DNA of 64,000 nt from Cyanobacteria bacterium SIG30 (GCA_015152475.1 SUTW01000001.1:248001-312000); one strand, 5' to 3'. Shown: positions 43,584-53,708, numbered from the stretch's first letter. Made by a program: numbers and translations. The notes: generated from the letters alone by a model not told the origin.

Positions 43584-43608
43584 AAAAAGAGCCATAAGGC
43601 TCTTTTTT
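43584..43608. terminator. Intrinsic terminator
   Basis: AAAAAGAGCC-ATAA-GGCTCTTTTTT. Confidence 0.85.
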
Positions 43609-43711
43609 ATTATGTTTTTCTATATTACTCTTGAATTTTACTTAAAAATTTGTTATAATAAATTTGTTATTTTGGATTTAAAAATAGTAAAACGGAAAGG
43701 ATTTTAAAATT

Positions 43712-44517
43712 ATGAATAGATTCAAATTATGTGTCGGGGGTGGGGCATCTAGAAGTTTAAAAGCCTTTACTCTTGCAGAAGTACTTATTACACTCGCTAT
43801 AATTGGCGTTGTTGCAGCACTTACGATTCCATCAGTTATTACAAATTATAGAAATCAAGAAATTGAAACTGCTCTTAAAAGCTCATTTACTACACTTGCA
43901 AATGCAACAAATATGGACGTAAGGGATTATGGCCTTTTGATACTTGGACAATAACAAGGGCAAGTGGTGAAAATTATGCTGATGCATTTATAAGACAATA
44001 TATCACACCGCATGTAAAAATTGTTAAAAAATGTACTTATTCTGCATCTGATGATTGTGGCGTTAATGATATTTCTTATTTAAATGGTGATCCATTTGTC
44101 CCAGGTGCAAATTCAGAATTATATTTTTCTCGTGTTTATTTACCAAATGGTGCATCGGTCGGTGTTCGTGTTAGTCCGGATTCGAATAATAAATTTAAAA
44201 TAGTCTTTTTGTATGTAGATACAAATGGGGATAAAAAACCAAATAAAGTCGGTATAGATAACCATATATTTGTATATGTAGGTACAACAGAAACTACTAA
44301 TCCTAAACATAGATTTGCTCTTAGTTTTTTGCAACATACCAGTGCCAGAGCTGGCATAACAGCTTCAACGGGCCCATGTGCTAAAAAACCAGGAGCTACA
44401 CAAACAGGTCTTTATTGTACACAGGTGTTATTTGCTAATGGTTGGAAAATCCCAACAAAAGATGAATATGTAAAAACATCGTCCTTGGAAGAATACAGAG
44501 CGTATTATCCTTGGTAG
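43712..44517 (+). pseudogene. Prepilin-like gene split by a frameshift near 43922-43935
   Basis: FTLAEVLITLAIIGVVAALTIPSVI in frame of 43712 stops at 43954; homologous continuation (LWPFDTWTITRASGENYADAFIRQYITPHVKIVKKC...EYRAYYPW) in frame of 43921. Confidence 0.8.
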
Positions 44518-44544
44518 TATTTTTTAAATACTTTTCTTAATTTT

Positions 44545-44574
44545 TGTACCTTGAATTCAAGGTACATTTTTTTT
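44545..44574. terminator. Intrinsic terminator
   Basis: TGTACCTTGAATTCAAGGTACA perfect 22-bp palindrome followed by T-tract. Confidence 0.85.
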
Positions 44575-44597
44575 GGATTTAAAATCTGTTTAAATAC

Positions 44598-45131
44598 CTA
44601 TAAAAACATAAATCTGCAAATAATTACTGCCAAAATTATCCCTAACAGGTCTGCCAACAGGCCTGTTAGTATTGCATGGCGGAATCTTTTGACGCCAATT
44701 GCGCCGAAATAAACAGCCAAAACATAAAAAGTTGTTTCAGAACTTCCGACAATTACGGCTGAAAGTTTTGACGCATATGAATCTGCGCCATTTGCATTAA
44801 CTATATCTGAAAATATGCCTAATGTTGCACCGCCAGATAATGAGCGAGTAACCATCAATGGTAAAACATCAGTTGGTATTTTAAAATAATTTAAAGGAAC
44901 TTTTAACAATTCACCTAAAATATCTATAGCGCCAGATGCTCTTAACATGCCAATTGCAACCATAATTGCAACTATATATGGAATTATTTTTATTGCAGTT
45001 GTAAAACCTTCTTTTGCGCCTTCCGTAAAAATTTCATATGACGGAATTTTTTTAACTATTGCCCAAATTAAAATAGTCGAAATTAAAAGAGGTAAAATGC
45101 ATATTGATATAAAATTCAAAATTTTTATCAT
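44598..45131 (-). CDS. spmB: Spore maturation protein B-like (nucleoside recognition/Gate)
   Basis: EGAKEGFTTAIKIIPYIVAIMVAIGMLRASG; VGSSETTFYVLAVYFGAIGVKR. Confidence 0.9.
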   Translation of the reverse strand: MIKILNFISICILPLLISTILIWAIVKKIPSYEIFTEGAKEGFTTAIKIIPYIVAIMVAIGMLRASGAIDILGELLKVPLNYFKIPTDVLPLMVTRSLSGGATLGIFSDIVNANGADSYASKLSAVIVGSSETTFYVLAVYFGAIGVKRFRHAILTGLLADLLGIILAVIICRFMFL

Positions 45132-45706
45132 TTAAAAAACCTCTCTAATCCTTTTGAAATAAATATTGCACATATAAAAGTAATTGAGGTTACAATAAAA
45201 GCTGGTAAAATTATTTCTGTTGGATTCTTTGAACCTTGTGCAACAAGAATTGCCAGAACAGATGAAGGTATAAGCTGGAAACCTGCAGTGTTCATCGCAA
45301 GTAATGTACACATTGAATTTGTTGCAGTTTCTTTATCGTTTTTGTTTTCTTTTTGTAATTCTTCCATTGCTTTTATGCCAAATGGTGTTGAAGCATTTGC
45401 AAGACCAAACGCGTTTGCGCTAAAATTCAGGGCTATATCTGAAATTGCAGGAGAGTTGTCTTCAACTTCGTTGAATATTTTTTTCATAATTGGGTTTAAA
45501 AGTTTTGCAAATTTTTCAATTATTCCAGCCTCTTTTGCAATTTTCATAATTCCAAGCCAAAAAGCCATAACACCGATTAAACCAAGGCAGATTTCAACAG
45601 CTTTTTTAGAACTTTCAAGCATAGCTAAAACAACAGCATCTAGTTTTCCGTTGATAGCCCCTGTTATAATTGATATAAGAATTAAAAATACCCAAATATA
45701 GTTCAT
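45128..45706 (-). CDS. spmA: Spore maturation protein A-like
   Basis: KKAVEICLGLIGVMAFWLGIMKIAKEAG; NAFGLANASTPFGIKAMEELQ. Confidence 0.9.
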   Translation of the reverse strand: MNYIWVFLILISIITGAINGKLDAVVLAMLESSKKAVEICLGLIGVMAFWLGIMKIAKEAGIIEKFAKLLNPIMKKIFNEVEDNSPAISDIALNFSANAFGLANASTPFGIKAMEELQKENKNDKETATNSMCTLLAMNTAGFQLIPSSVLAILVAQGSKNPTEIILPAFIVTSITFICAIFISKGLERFFK

Positions 45707-45726
45707 ATTTTAATTATCCCATAAAA

Positions 45727-46881
45727 CTAATTTTTGAAACCAAGATATTGTGCAAATAATTCTGAATTATAAAGAGCTTCTGTTGATGAAAAATTATAGT
45801 TTTCAATCCAGTCAGATTTGAAATTTTTTATTATTTCATCAATGGTTTCCATTGTTTCTAGTCCTTTGTTTAATAAGACTTTGTTTATAATTTCTAAAGC
45901 ATTTTTTTGTTTTGTAATTATTGAAGGTGGAATTTTATCATCAAATAAGAAATCAATAATACAATTTTCATAATTTTCAACTTTTTCGCCTCGAAAAATT
46001 GTTTCAAATGTTCCTAGAAACGGTATTGCAAAGAAACCATGGTTTTCATCAGAATATAGACCTATATCATACAAGCTATTATGACTTGAAAAACCACCAG
46101 CTGCGTTTGAAATAAAATCATCGCTTTCAAATTCTTCGATTTTGAAATAAGAAAAATTGTTTATTTTTTCAATATTTTTATCAAAATCATCTATTTTGCC
46201 TTCATAAAGAGCATTAAAATTTTCAATTAAATTATCTGCATTTTTGTTTGTCGTAATTATTGTATTTTGCCCAAAAAATTCAATAAATTTTTCGTGCATT
46301 TTTTTAGATTCTGATTTTATTTTATTTAATTTCTCTTCATTTTTCCAAACAAGTCTATTTGGTTTTTGTATAAGCATTTTGATTGCATTCTGATAGGCTT
46401 GTTGAGTGTAATTTGAACCTATAATGTCAAAAATTTCTAAAATATAAAATACATTTTCAAATTCAATAATTCTTGCATGAAGATAATCATATCTGCCAAT
46501 TCCTTTAAGGTTAACAGCTTTTATAAGTGATACAAGAGTTATTGTTTTTTCGTTTATAAGAGAATAAACTTCAAATGTGTTTTGAGATATTTTATTTATT
46601 TTAAAAATTCCTTCAAAACTGTCTTTAAATGCTTTTATTATTTTTTTATCTTCTTGATTTTTTTCTGCGTAATAATCTAAAACTCTTATCCCGCTTTGAG
46701 TTTTTTTATCTAACAAATATTCTGTTAAAACAGTATTTAAGTCGTTTGATGTTTCTATGACAAATTCATTTTGTCTTAAATATTCTTCGAAATCGTTGCT
46801 TAAAAATTCATCTTTTACAACAAAATCATAAAGTTTATCCATTACAATGCTTATGTTTTGTAAAACTTCAACAACTGCCAT
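45727..46881 (-). CDS. Hypothetical protein
   Basis: Intact 384-aa ORF, GAGG SD, overlaps tlyA end. Confidence 0.65.
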   Translation of the reverse strand: MAVVEVLQNISIVMDKLYDFVVKDEFLSNDFEEYLRQNEFVIETSNDLNTVLTEYLLDKKTQSGIRVLDYYAEKNQEDKKIIKAFKDSFEGIFKINKISQNTFEVYSLINEKTITLVSLIKAVNLKGIGRYDYLHARIIEFENVFYILEIFDIIGSNYTQQAYQNAIKMLIQKPNRLVWKNEEKLNKIKSESKKMHEKFIEFFGQNTIITTNKNADNLIENFNALYEGKIDDFDKNIEKINNFSYFKIEEFESDDFISNAAGGFSSHNSLYDIGLYSDENHGFFAIPFLGTFETIFRGEKVENYENCIIDFLFDDKIPPSIITKQKNALEIINKVLLNKGLETMETIDEIIKNFKSDWIENYNFSSTEALYNSELFAQYLGFKN

Positions 46882-47656
46882 TTTTTCCTCTTTTTAAATA
46901 TATCAAATATTCCGTGTTTCCGCTTTTATTCCCTAAAATTGGTGATTTAGTTATGCCTTTGGTTTCTAAGCCTAAATTTTTTGCAAATTCTTTAATGTCT
47001 TCGATTATTTTTTGATGAACTTTTTCATCTTTAACTATACCGCCTTTTAAAATGTCGCATCTTTCAGCTTCAAATTGAGGTTTTATCAAAAGAACCATTT
47101 CAGCATTTTCTGACACAAAATTTAAAATGTTTTCTAAAACTTTTTTTATTGAAATAAAAGATAAATCCATACTTAAAAAGCTTGGAAGCTCAGAATTTGG
47201 CAGTTCTTCAACTCCATAAATTTCTTTAAAAGTACAATTCTTTAAATTAGTTTTTTCTATATTATGTACTTTTGGATTTGTTTTTATTTTCCAGTCAATT
47301 TGGTTGTACCCGCAATCAACTGACCAAATTTCTTTTGCGCCAGATTGCAACATGCAATCTGTGAATCCTCCGGTTGAAGCTCCTGCATCAAAACAAATTT
47401 TGTCTTTTATATCAATTTTGAATTCATTTAAAGCGTGTTCTAATTTAAGACCACCTCTTGATACAAATTTTTCTTTTTTTACCTCTAATTTTGGAACAAT
47501 TTTTTCTTTAAAAGTTTCAAAATCGAACATTTCACCAGCTTTTTTAACAACTTCTGTGTCAATTTTGATGTCTCCTGCAATAATTGCTGCAGAAGCTTTA
47601 TTTTTTGTTTCAAAATAACCTAATTCAAATAAAATTAAATCCAGTCTTTTTTTCAT
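46868..47656 (-). CDS. tlyA: TlyA-family rRNA methyltransferase
   Basis: S4 N-domain (KKRLDLILFELGYFETKNKASAAIIAGDI), FDAGASTGGFTDCMLQ. Confidence 0.92.
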   Translation of the reverse strand: MKKRLDLILFELGYFETKNKASAAIIAGDIKIDTEVVKKAGEMFDFETFKEKIVPKLEVKKEKFVSRGGLKLEHALNEFKIDIKDKICFDAGASTGGFTDCMLQSGAKEIWSVDCGYNQIDWKIKTNPKVHNIEKTNLKNCTFKEIYGVEELPNSELPSFLSMDLSFISIKKVLENILNFVSENAEMVLLIKPQFEAERCDILKGGIVKDEKVHQKIIEDIKEFAKNLGLETKGITKSPILGNKSGNTEYLIYLKRGKNGSC

Positions 47657-47910
47657 TGAAGTTGAGGTTCCTCTTGTAGAGCAACTCCTGCAATTTGGTT
47701 TGATAAAAGTGTTACTTTTTTGATAGGTCCTAATGGCTTGTATTCAACAAGTTTTGGTGTCGTTGATGATGTTTTAATTAAATTTTGAATTTCTTCATAA
47801 ACTGCATTTGGATTTTCAAAATATAGAACCATAGGTTGAATCCAATTTTTTCCAAAAATTAAAACTGCTGTTTTTGTTTTGTAATTCATTGAATTAAATT
47901 GTTGTGCCAT
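47653..47910 (-). CDS. Hypothetical 85-aa protein
   Basis: Operonic, ATGA-type overlap with tlyA. Confidence 0.6.
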   Translation of the reverse strand: MAQQFNSMNYKTKTAVLIFGKNWIQPMVLYFENPNAVYEEIQNLIKTSSTTPKLVEYKPLGPIKKVTLLSNQIAGVALQEEPQLQ

Positions 47911-47911
47911 T

Positions 47912-48670
47912 TTACACCTCTATTCCAAAAAAATCTTTGACATTTTGTTCAGTTGCCTCAACAACTTCATCATATATTATATCTTTAATGTTGGCAATTT
48001 CTTTTGCAATTAACGGAATATATTTTGGAGAATTTTCTTGTCCTCTAAATGGGTGTGGTGCCAGATATGGGCAATCTGTTTCTAGCATTAATTTATTAAG
48101 AGGTATATCATAAACAACTTCTTTTAATTTTTTTGCATTTTTAAAAGTTACAACTCCACCTATTGCAATATACCAGCCTTCTTTTATACATTGTTTAGCA
48201 TATTCCAAACTTCCTGAAAAGCAGTGCATAATAACTTTTTCAACACCACTTTGTTTTAATATTTCAAAAGTGTCAAGATACGCTTCTCTTGCATGGATTA
48301 AAACAGGTTTGTTTAAGGCTTTGGCTATTTCTAATTGCTGGATAAAACCTTTTTTCTGTTTTTCTTTGTCAAGATTTTCCTCATAATAATAATCAAGTCC
48401 GATTTCACCTACTGCGATTGCTTTTTCATCTTTTAAATATTCAATCATTTTATTTGCAGCATCATCGCCAAACTTTTCAATATCACTTGGATGAACACCA
48501 AAAGCCGAATAAATACCTTCGTTATTTTTTGCGATTTCTTTAATTTTGTCAAAACCGCAAGGTTCAACCCCAGGAATAATGATTTTGTTTACGTTTTTTT
48601 CTTTTGCTTCTTTTATAATTTGTTCAGGATTTTCAAAATAATCCAAATGTGCGTGTGTATCTGTTAACAT
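47912..48670 (-). CDS. tatD: TatD-family hydrolase
   Basis: DTHAHLDYF, GEIGLDYYYE, VLIHAREAY, HCFSGS, ETDCPYLAPHP. Confidence 0.96.
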   Translation of the reverse strand: MLTDTHAHLDYFENPEQIIKEAKEKNVNKIIIPGVEPCGFDKIKEIAKNNEGIYSAFGVHPSDIEKFGDDAANKMIEYLKDEKAIAVGEIGLDYYYEENLDKEKQKKGFIQQLEIAKALNKPVLIHAREAYLDTFEILKQSGVEKVIMHCFSGSLEYAKQCIKEGWYIAIGGVVTFKNAKKLKEVVYDIPLNKLMLETDCPYLAPHPFRGQENSPKYIPLIAKEIANIKDIIYDEVVEATEQNVKDFFGIEV

Positions 48671-48719
48671 AATAAAATTATTTTAGCACAATAATTTAAA
48701 GTTTATTTTTTATTACTAA

Positions 48720-48745
48720 TTAACCCCCTGTTTGAAGGGGGTTAA
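48720..48745. terminator. Terminator of the phage-like cassette
   Basis: TTAACCCCCT-GTTTGA-AGGGGGTTAA. Confidence 0.8.
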
Positions 48746-48747
48746 TC

Positions 48748-48987
48748 TTATGAATTCATTAAAAAATCTTTTATATCATTTATGCCTTTATTTACTCTTT
48801 CAAATTCACTTAAAACTTGATCTCTAAAACCTAAGTAAGCTGGCATTGATACAAATTTCTTTTCAATATCTTCAAGGATTTCTCTATGTTTTTTTTCGAG
48901 TTGTTCTGGCGTTATTACAATTTTTTGCTGAAGAATAAAAACAACCACAACGATTATAAAGGGCGCATATTCTATGAACTTATTCAA
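48748..48987 (-). CDS. Small TM + coiled-coil protein (holin-like by context)
   Basis: 79 aa; one TM helix then charged helix; overlaps upstream ORF. Confidence 0.5.
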   Translation of the reverse strand: MNKFIEYAPFIIVVVVFILQQKIVITPEQLEKKHREILEDIEKKFVSMPAYLGFRDQVLSEFERVNKGINDIKDFLMNS

Positions 48988-49459
48988 TTTCTTCTCGCTC
49001 CTTAATTAATTTTTTTCTGTTTTCTTTTCTTTCCTGAAATGCTTTTTCGGCACTATTTTTTAAGAAAAGAGCAAGTTCTTGAAGTTCTTCTTTTGTCATA
49101 ACAGAGGAATTTAATTCTGTGCTATCCCATATGGTTATAGGGAATATATTTGAAGCTAATAATAAAATATAACTTTCTTGCACATATTTAGGTTTATAGA
49201 AAAAACCATTTTTGTATTCTACTGGTGTATTTAAAACTTTTTCGTATTTTTCATCTTCTTGTTTAAGTTCTTCTTCTATTTCTGAAAGACGAATTTTTCT
49301 TTTATATTCAGTTGTATTTGTTATATCAACAAATTTTCCGTTTATAATATCCCACCTGTCGCTTCCTGCATAATTGTCCCAAGTAGAATCATCTATTGTT
49401 GCTATGTAATTTTCAATTTCAAATGCGTAAGCATTTTTTTCTTTATCAAAATAAATCAT
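48980..49459 (-). CDS. Phage tail-fibre assembly-like protein
   Basis: MIYFDKEKNAYAF..; TAATG coupling to fibre ORF, AAGGAGT SD. Confidence 0.45.
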   Translation of the reverse strand: MIYFDKEKNAYAFEIENYIATIDDSTWDNYAGSDRWDIINGKFVDITNTTEYKRKIRLSEIEEELKQEDEKYEKVLNTPVEYKNGFFYKPKYVQESYILLLASNIFPITIWDSTELNSSVMTKEELQELALFLKNSAEKAFQERKENRKKLIKEREEIE

Positions 49460-50892
49460 TATTTTTCGACTCCTTTTAGCGGGAAAAGTCCCATTAAACA
49501 TTTAAGTGTTGTATAAATTTTTGAATTTGTATGTCCTGCGGTAAATTTAAAATAATAATTTTTTGGTACAAATATTGTCCAAGTGTGTACATAACTTGTC
49601 CCTTGTTGTACATAAAATTTAGTTAATTGTTTTGTTTTGCCTATATAAAAATTTAAATTGGTGTTGATATTGTTTTCTGTATAAACAGGACAAACAACAA
49701 GGCAATTACAAGGTGCTTGATAAATTGTATTTAATGCAAAACTTGTCATAATTGGGTTTTCATAATCTGGAAGTAACCAATTTGTAACGAGTTCTTTTGA
49801 ACCTAGACTTGCATTTATATCATATCCATTAAAATTAAAAGAACATGTTTCAGCATTTGTTATTACACCATTTTCAACAGTTATTGAACCTATTAAAATA
49901 TCTTCAAAATTAACCCATTCTGTGTTATCTAATTTTTTAACTGAAAAAGGTTCTGTTGCTGCATTTACCCATATACTATTGTCGCTAATTTTTTCAGTTG
50001 CTGTTAATGCCATTCTCATTATACTTCCATGGGTTCCATCACCTAAAAGATTAAATTTGTAATACTTATAGTATTTGTCGTTAGAACTCATATCAATTGT
50101 CCAGGTTGCATTTTGTCCAGTTGCAGAATTTGTGAATTCAGTTAATTTTTCCCAAGAACTATTATCATCAGAACCATAAATCGTTCCTGCCACAATTGCT
50201 CTTATGTAATTATGGTTTCTATTTGTTATGTCCACTTTTGTTATATTTATGGCGATTGGATTATAAATTATGTAATTTCCTTCGTTTCCAGCAGATGTCC
50301 AAAATTGTTCTGATGTATCAAAAGCATAATAAACATAATCTGTTAAATTATAATCAGCAGATACTGCAAATAAATCACCACCAAGAGTTCCGTTTTCGGT
50401 TAAAACTGGTTGTTCCCAAGTACTTGCTGATGGTTCTTTTGTTTGAAAATATAAATTATTTGCTAATGGGTAAGGGTCTTTATCTGAATTAAAAAAGATA
50501 TTATATTTGCCATTTTCTAATGCAGAACAATCAAGTGAAGACAAGTTTTCTTTTTCAAAAGATATACCATCTAAACCAGTTGCAATGATTGGATTATTTT
50601 CATCAATATTAAAATCAAGCTGGCTTGGATCTGTTGAATTTATTGTTAAAAGTGATGTATTTCCAGAATTTATACAATATCTTGTCTTGTTTTCTTTTAT
50701 TGAATTTCTTATTTCATCTGTTAATCCATTTTCAACATAGTCTTTTAGTGTCGAAAGAGAATCTGTTGTTGATGAAATACTGTTTTTATGGTCGTTGATT
50801 TGCTTTCTTATGGCTTCAAAATTCTCGTTTACTTCGTAAGCTTTTGCTTTTGTGCCTGCTATGAATACATTAGGTATCATAAAATCTGTCAT
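49459..50892 (-). CDS. Phage tail-fibre/structural-like protein
   Basis: N-terminus IPNVFIAGTKAKAYEVNENFEAIRKQI as in fibre proteins; beta-rich discoidin-like middle region. Confidence 0.55.
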   Translation of the reverse strand: MTDFMIPNVFIAGTKAKAYEVNENFEAIRKQINDHKNSISSTTDSLSTLKDYVENGLTDEIRNSIKENKTRYCINSGNTSLLTINSTDPSQLDFNIDENNPIIATGLDGISFEKENLSSLDCSALENGKYNIFFNSDKDPYPLANNLYFQTKEPSASTWEQPVLTENGTLGGDLFAVSADYNLTDYVYYAFDTSEQFWTSAGNEGNYIIYNPIAINITKVDITNRNHNYIRAIVAGTIYGSDDNSSWEKLTEFTNSATGQNATWTIDMSSNDKYYKYYKFNLLGDGTHGSIMRMALTATEKISDNSIWVNAATEPFSVKKLDNTEWVNFEDILIGSITVENGVITNAETCSFNFNGYDINASLGSKELVTNWLLPDYENPIMTSFALNTIYQAPCNCLVVCPVYTENNINTNLNFYIGKTKQLTKFYVQQGTSYVHTWTIFVPKNYYFKFTAGHTNSKIYTTLKCLMGLFPLKGVEK

Positions 50893-50987
50893 AAATTTAT
50901 CCTTTCGTTTGTCATATTATTGCCAAACGAACAACAAGTTTGATTTTACGTCCTAGCTTTATAACTAAATAATAAACTACTCTTTTT

Positions 50988-51692
50988 TTAAAAATTCAAA
51001 AAACATGTTGGCTGAGTTAAAATATCAAAATTAATTTTTACAGATAATTTTTCCCACCACCACAACCAATTTTTGCAATTAAGCGCATCTTCGTCAATAT
51101 TTTTATAATACCAATCTTGAATTATATTTGCCTGCGCTAATTCATCCATTGTATTTTCAAAACGATTTCTTATTCTGCTTGGTGCCAAGAAACAATAATT
51201 ATTTTTTATTATTTTCATTATTTTTTGAATTTGTATAACGTTTAATTTTGGTTTTAATTGTTTATAAACACTTAAATAATAACCTATGTCTTTATGCCAA
51301 GAATTCTTTAAAGGATGGAAATTCAAAAGTTTTTTGGGCAATATAATTTTTTTGTCATTTAAATAATTCTCGTTCAATTTTATTTTTAAAATGTAATTAT
51401 TTTTTTCAATTATCTTTAACAAATTTAATTTTTCTAGACTTATTATTAGTGCAATAATTTTTTCTTTGACGATTTTGTTAAAACCACTTCTTCTGAAATT
51501 CTTGTGTGATATTTGTTTTATTTCTCTAAAATTTAAAATATCGTTTGCTGAAATAGTTATAATTTCTTGTTTCTTATTTAAGAAAAAATGTATTAAAATT
51601 AAATAAATATCAAATAATTCATGGGGTAAATTGTTATAAATATTCTCATTTAAGAGAATTGAATCGAATTTTTTATTAACCTCTTCCATCAT
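50988..51692 (-). CDS. Winged-helix, possible plasmid/phage replication initiator-like protein
   Basis: K/I/N-rich 234-aa ORF, GAGGG SD; wHTH-like N-terminus. Confidence 0.4.
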   Translation of the reverse strand: MMEEVNKKFDSILLNENIYNNLPHELFDIYLILIHFFLNKKQEIITISANDILNFREIKQISHKNFRRSGFNKIVKEKIIALIISLEKLNLLKIIEKNNYILKIKLNENYLNDKKIILPKKLLNFHPLKNSWHKDIGYYLSVYKQLKPKLNVIQIQKIMKIIKNNYCFLAPSRIRNRFENTMDELAQANIIQDWYYKNIDEDALNCKNWLWWWEKLSVKINFDILTQPTCFLNF

Positions 51693-51782
51693 GTTTCCCT
51701 CTTAATTTTATAATAATTAAATTTGTGAAAAAATCTTTTATTCTTAATGTTTTTTTAATGTTGTCTATGTTAAAATTTTTTT

Positions 51783-52808
51783 ATGAAAAGTTTGTCAAAT
51801 TTTACTTTAGAAGAATTGGAAAATTTAGCACTTGAGCTTGAAGAACCTAAATTTCGAGCAAAGCAACTTCATAATTGGATTTGGACAAAATCTGCCCAAA
51901 ATTTTGATGAAATGACAGATTTATCTAAAAATTTTAAGGAAAAATTGCAACAAATTGCAGTTGTTACAAATGTAAAAATAAAAACAAAACAAGTTAGTTC
52001 AGACGGTACAATTAAATATTTACTGGAATATGAAGACGGCGAATGTGTTGAAACAGTTTTAATGCGTTTTGATAATCGTTCTAATTTAACAGCTTGTGTT
52101 TCTTCTCAGGTTGGTTGTGCTTGTGGTTGTGATTTTTGTGCAACTGGCAAAAGGGGTTTTATAAGAAATTTAACAGCATTTGAAATTGCGAATCAAATTT
52201 TAACTATTCAAAGAGATTCAAAACTTAAAGTTACAAATGTTGTTTTTATGGGGCAGGGTGAACCTTTAAATAATTTTGAAAATTTAAATTTGGCAATCAA
52301 AATCATAAATGACTATTTGCAAATAGGTATAAGAAGAATAACAGTTTCAACTTGTGGAATAATTCCAAAAATTTATGATTTAACAAAACAAAGTTTAATT
52401 CCAACTTTGGCGCTTTCCTTGCATGCGCCAAATCATAGTTTAAGAGAAAAAATTATGCCTATTGAGAAAAAACATAATTTAGACGAACTTAAAAAAGCTC
52501 TTAAATTTTTTAATGATAAAACAGGTGATAGAATAACAATTGAATATGTTCTTTTAGGAAATCTTAATGACACAAGAGAAATGGCTTTTGAACTTGCAAA
52601 ATTCTTAAAAGATATAAAATGCAATATAAATTTAATTCCATATAATTCAGTTGACGAAACAAAATATAAGAAACCTGACAAAAAGAATGTAATGATGTTT
52701 AAATATATTTTAGAAGGTTCAGGCAAAAAAGTAACTGTCAGACTTGAAAGAGGCGCCGATATTGATGCTGCTTGTGGTCAATTGAGAGGAAAAGTTGTAA
52801 ACAATTAA
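51783..52808 (+). CDS. rlmN: 23S rRNA/tRNA adenine-C2 methyltransferase
   Basis: SSQVGCACGCDFCATGKRGF, VVFMGQGEPLNNF, C-terminal RGADIDAACGQLR. Confidence 0.98.
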   Translation: MKSLSNFTLEELENLALELEEPKFRAKQLHNWIWTKSAQNFDEMTDLSKNFKEKLQQIAVVTNVKIKTKQVSSDGTIKYLLEYEDGECVETVLMRFDNRSNLTACVSSQVGCACGCDFCATGKRGFIRNLTAFEIANQILTIQRDSKLKVTNVVFMGQGEPLNNFENLNLAIKIINDYLQIGIRRITVSTCGIIPKIYDLTKQSLIPTLALSLHAPNHSLREKIMPIEKKHNLDELKKALKFFNDKTGDRITIEYVLLGNLNDTREMAFELAKFLKDIKCNINLIPYNSVDETKYKKPDKKNVMMFKYILEGSGKKVTVRLERGADIDAACGQLRGKVVNN

Positions 52809-52811
52809 AGT

Positions 52812-53708
52812 TTAGCTTAATTCCAATGCTAATTTTATTGCTTCTTGCATACTTGTTGAATCGGCAATGTTTTTCCCTGCAATATCATACGCAGTTCCGC
52901 CTGATGGTGATGTTCTTATGACTTTTAGACCTATTGTTGTATTTACGACTTTATCAAAAGCAAGTGCTTTAACGGCAGTTAATCCTTGATCATGATACAT
53001 AACGGCAACTGCATCATAATCTTGTTTTTCATTATTTAAATATTTTTTCCCAACTTTTGCAAACAAACTATCCGCAGGTTTTGCATCTTCGATGTCAATT
53101 TCAATGTTTCTTAATTCATTTATGGCAGGGTTTATAATTTTAATTTCTTCATCACCTAAAATGCCATTTTCGCCAGCATGTGGGTTTAAAGCGCAGATAC
53201 CAATTTTTGGTTTTTCAATTTTGCATTTTTCTTTTAAAAATTTGTTTAAACGAATTATTTTTTCAACAATCATTTCTTTGTTTATTTTTATATCTTTTAG
53301 GGCAACATGGCGTGTTAATAACATAATTCTTAAATCATTTGTTATAAACATCATCTCTGCTTTATCTTTATCTTTTTTTAAATGTTCTTCAATAACTTCT
53401 GTTTGTCCATTATAAAAATGTCCTGCGTCATGTAAAACTTTTTTTGAAACAGGTGAAGTTACAATTGCACTAATTTTTCCTTCTTTTGCTAAATTACATG
53501 CAACTTTTAAACTTTCAAAGCAAAAATCACCATTATTTTCAATTTTGATTTCTATGGTTTCATAATTTAAAGCATCAATCTTTTCGCCAATAATAACAAC
53601 GTTTTCTTTTGGCAAATTAAGTTTTAAAAGAGCCTTTTCTACAAGTTCTTTGCCAATACCTTTTTTATCACCCGTTGTTATTGCGATTTTTTTATTCATG
53701 ACGTTCAA
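52812..53708 (-). CDS. PdxA-family dehydrogenase
   Basis: ITTGDKKGIGKELV, LLTRHVAL, LNPHAGENG, MYHDQGLTAVK, RTSPSGGTAYDIAGK. Confidence 0.9.
   Translation of the reverse strand: MNVMNKKIAITTGDKKGIGKELVEKALLKLNLPKENVVIIGEKIDALNYETIEIKIENNGDFCFESLKVACNLAKEGKISAIVTSPVSKKVLHDAGHFYNGQTEVIEEHLKKDKDKAEMMFITNDLRIMLLTRHVALKDIKINKEMIVEKIIRLNKFLKEKCKIEKPKIGICALNPHAGENGILGDEEIKIINPAINELRNIEIDIEDAKPADSLFAKVGKKYLNNEKQDYDAVAVMYHDQGLTAVKALAFDKVVNTTIGLKVIRTSPSGGTAYDIAGKNIADSTSMQEAIKLALELS

Noticed and set aside
47304-47618. 104-aa plus ORF opposite tlyA
   Set aside because: Shadow of a conserved coding gene
49459-50892. Diversity-generating retroelement target in the fibre-like gene
   Set aside because: No reverse transcriptase and no adenine-biased template/variable repeat pair seen nearby
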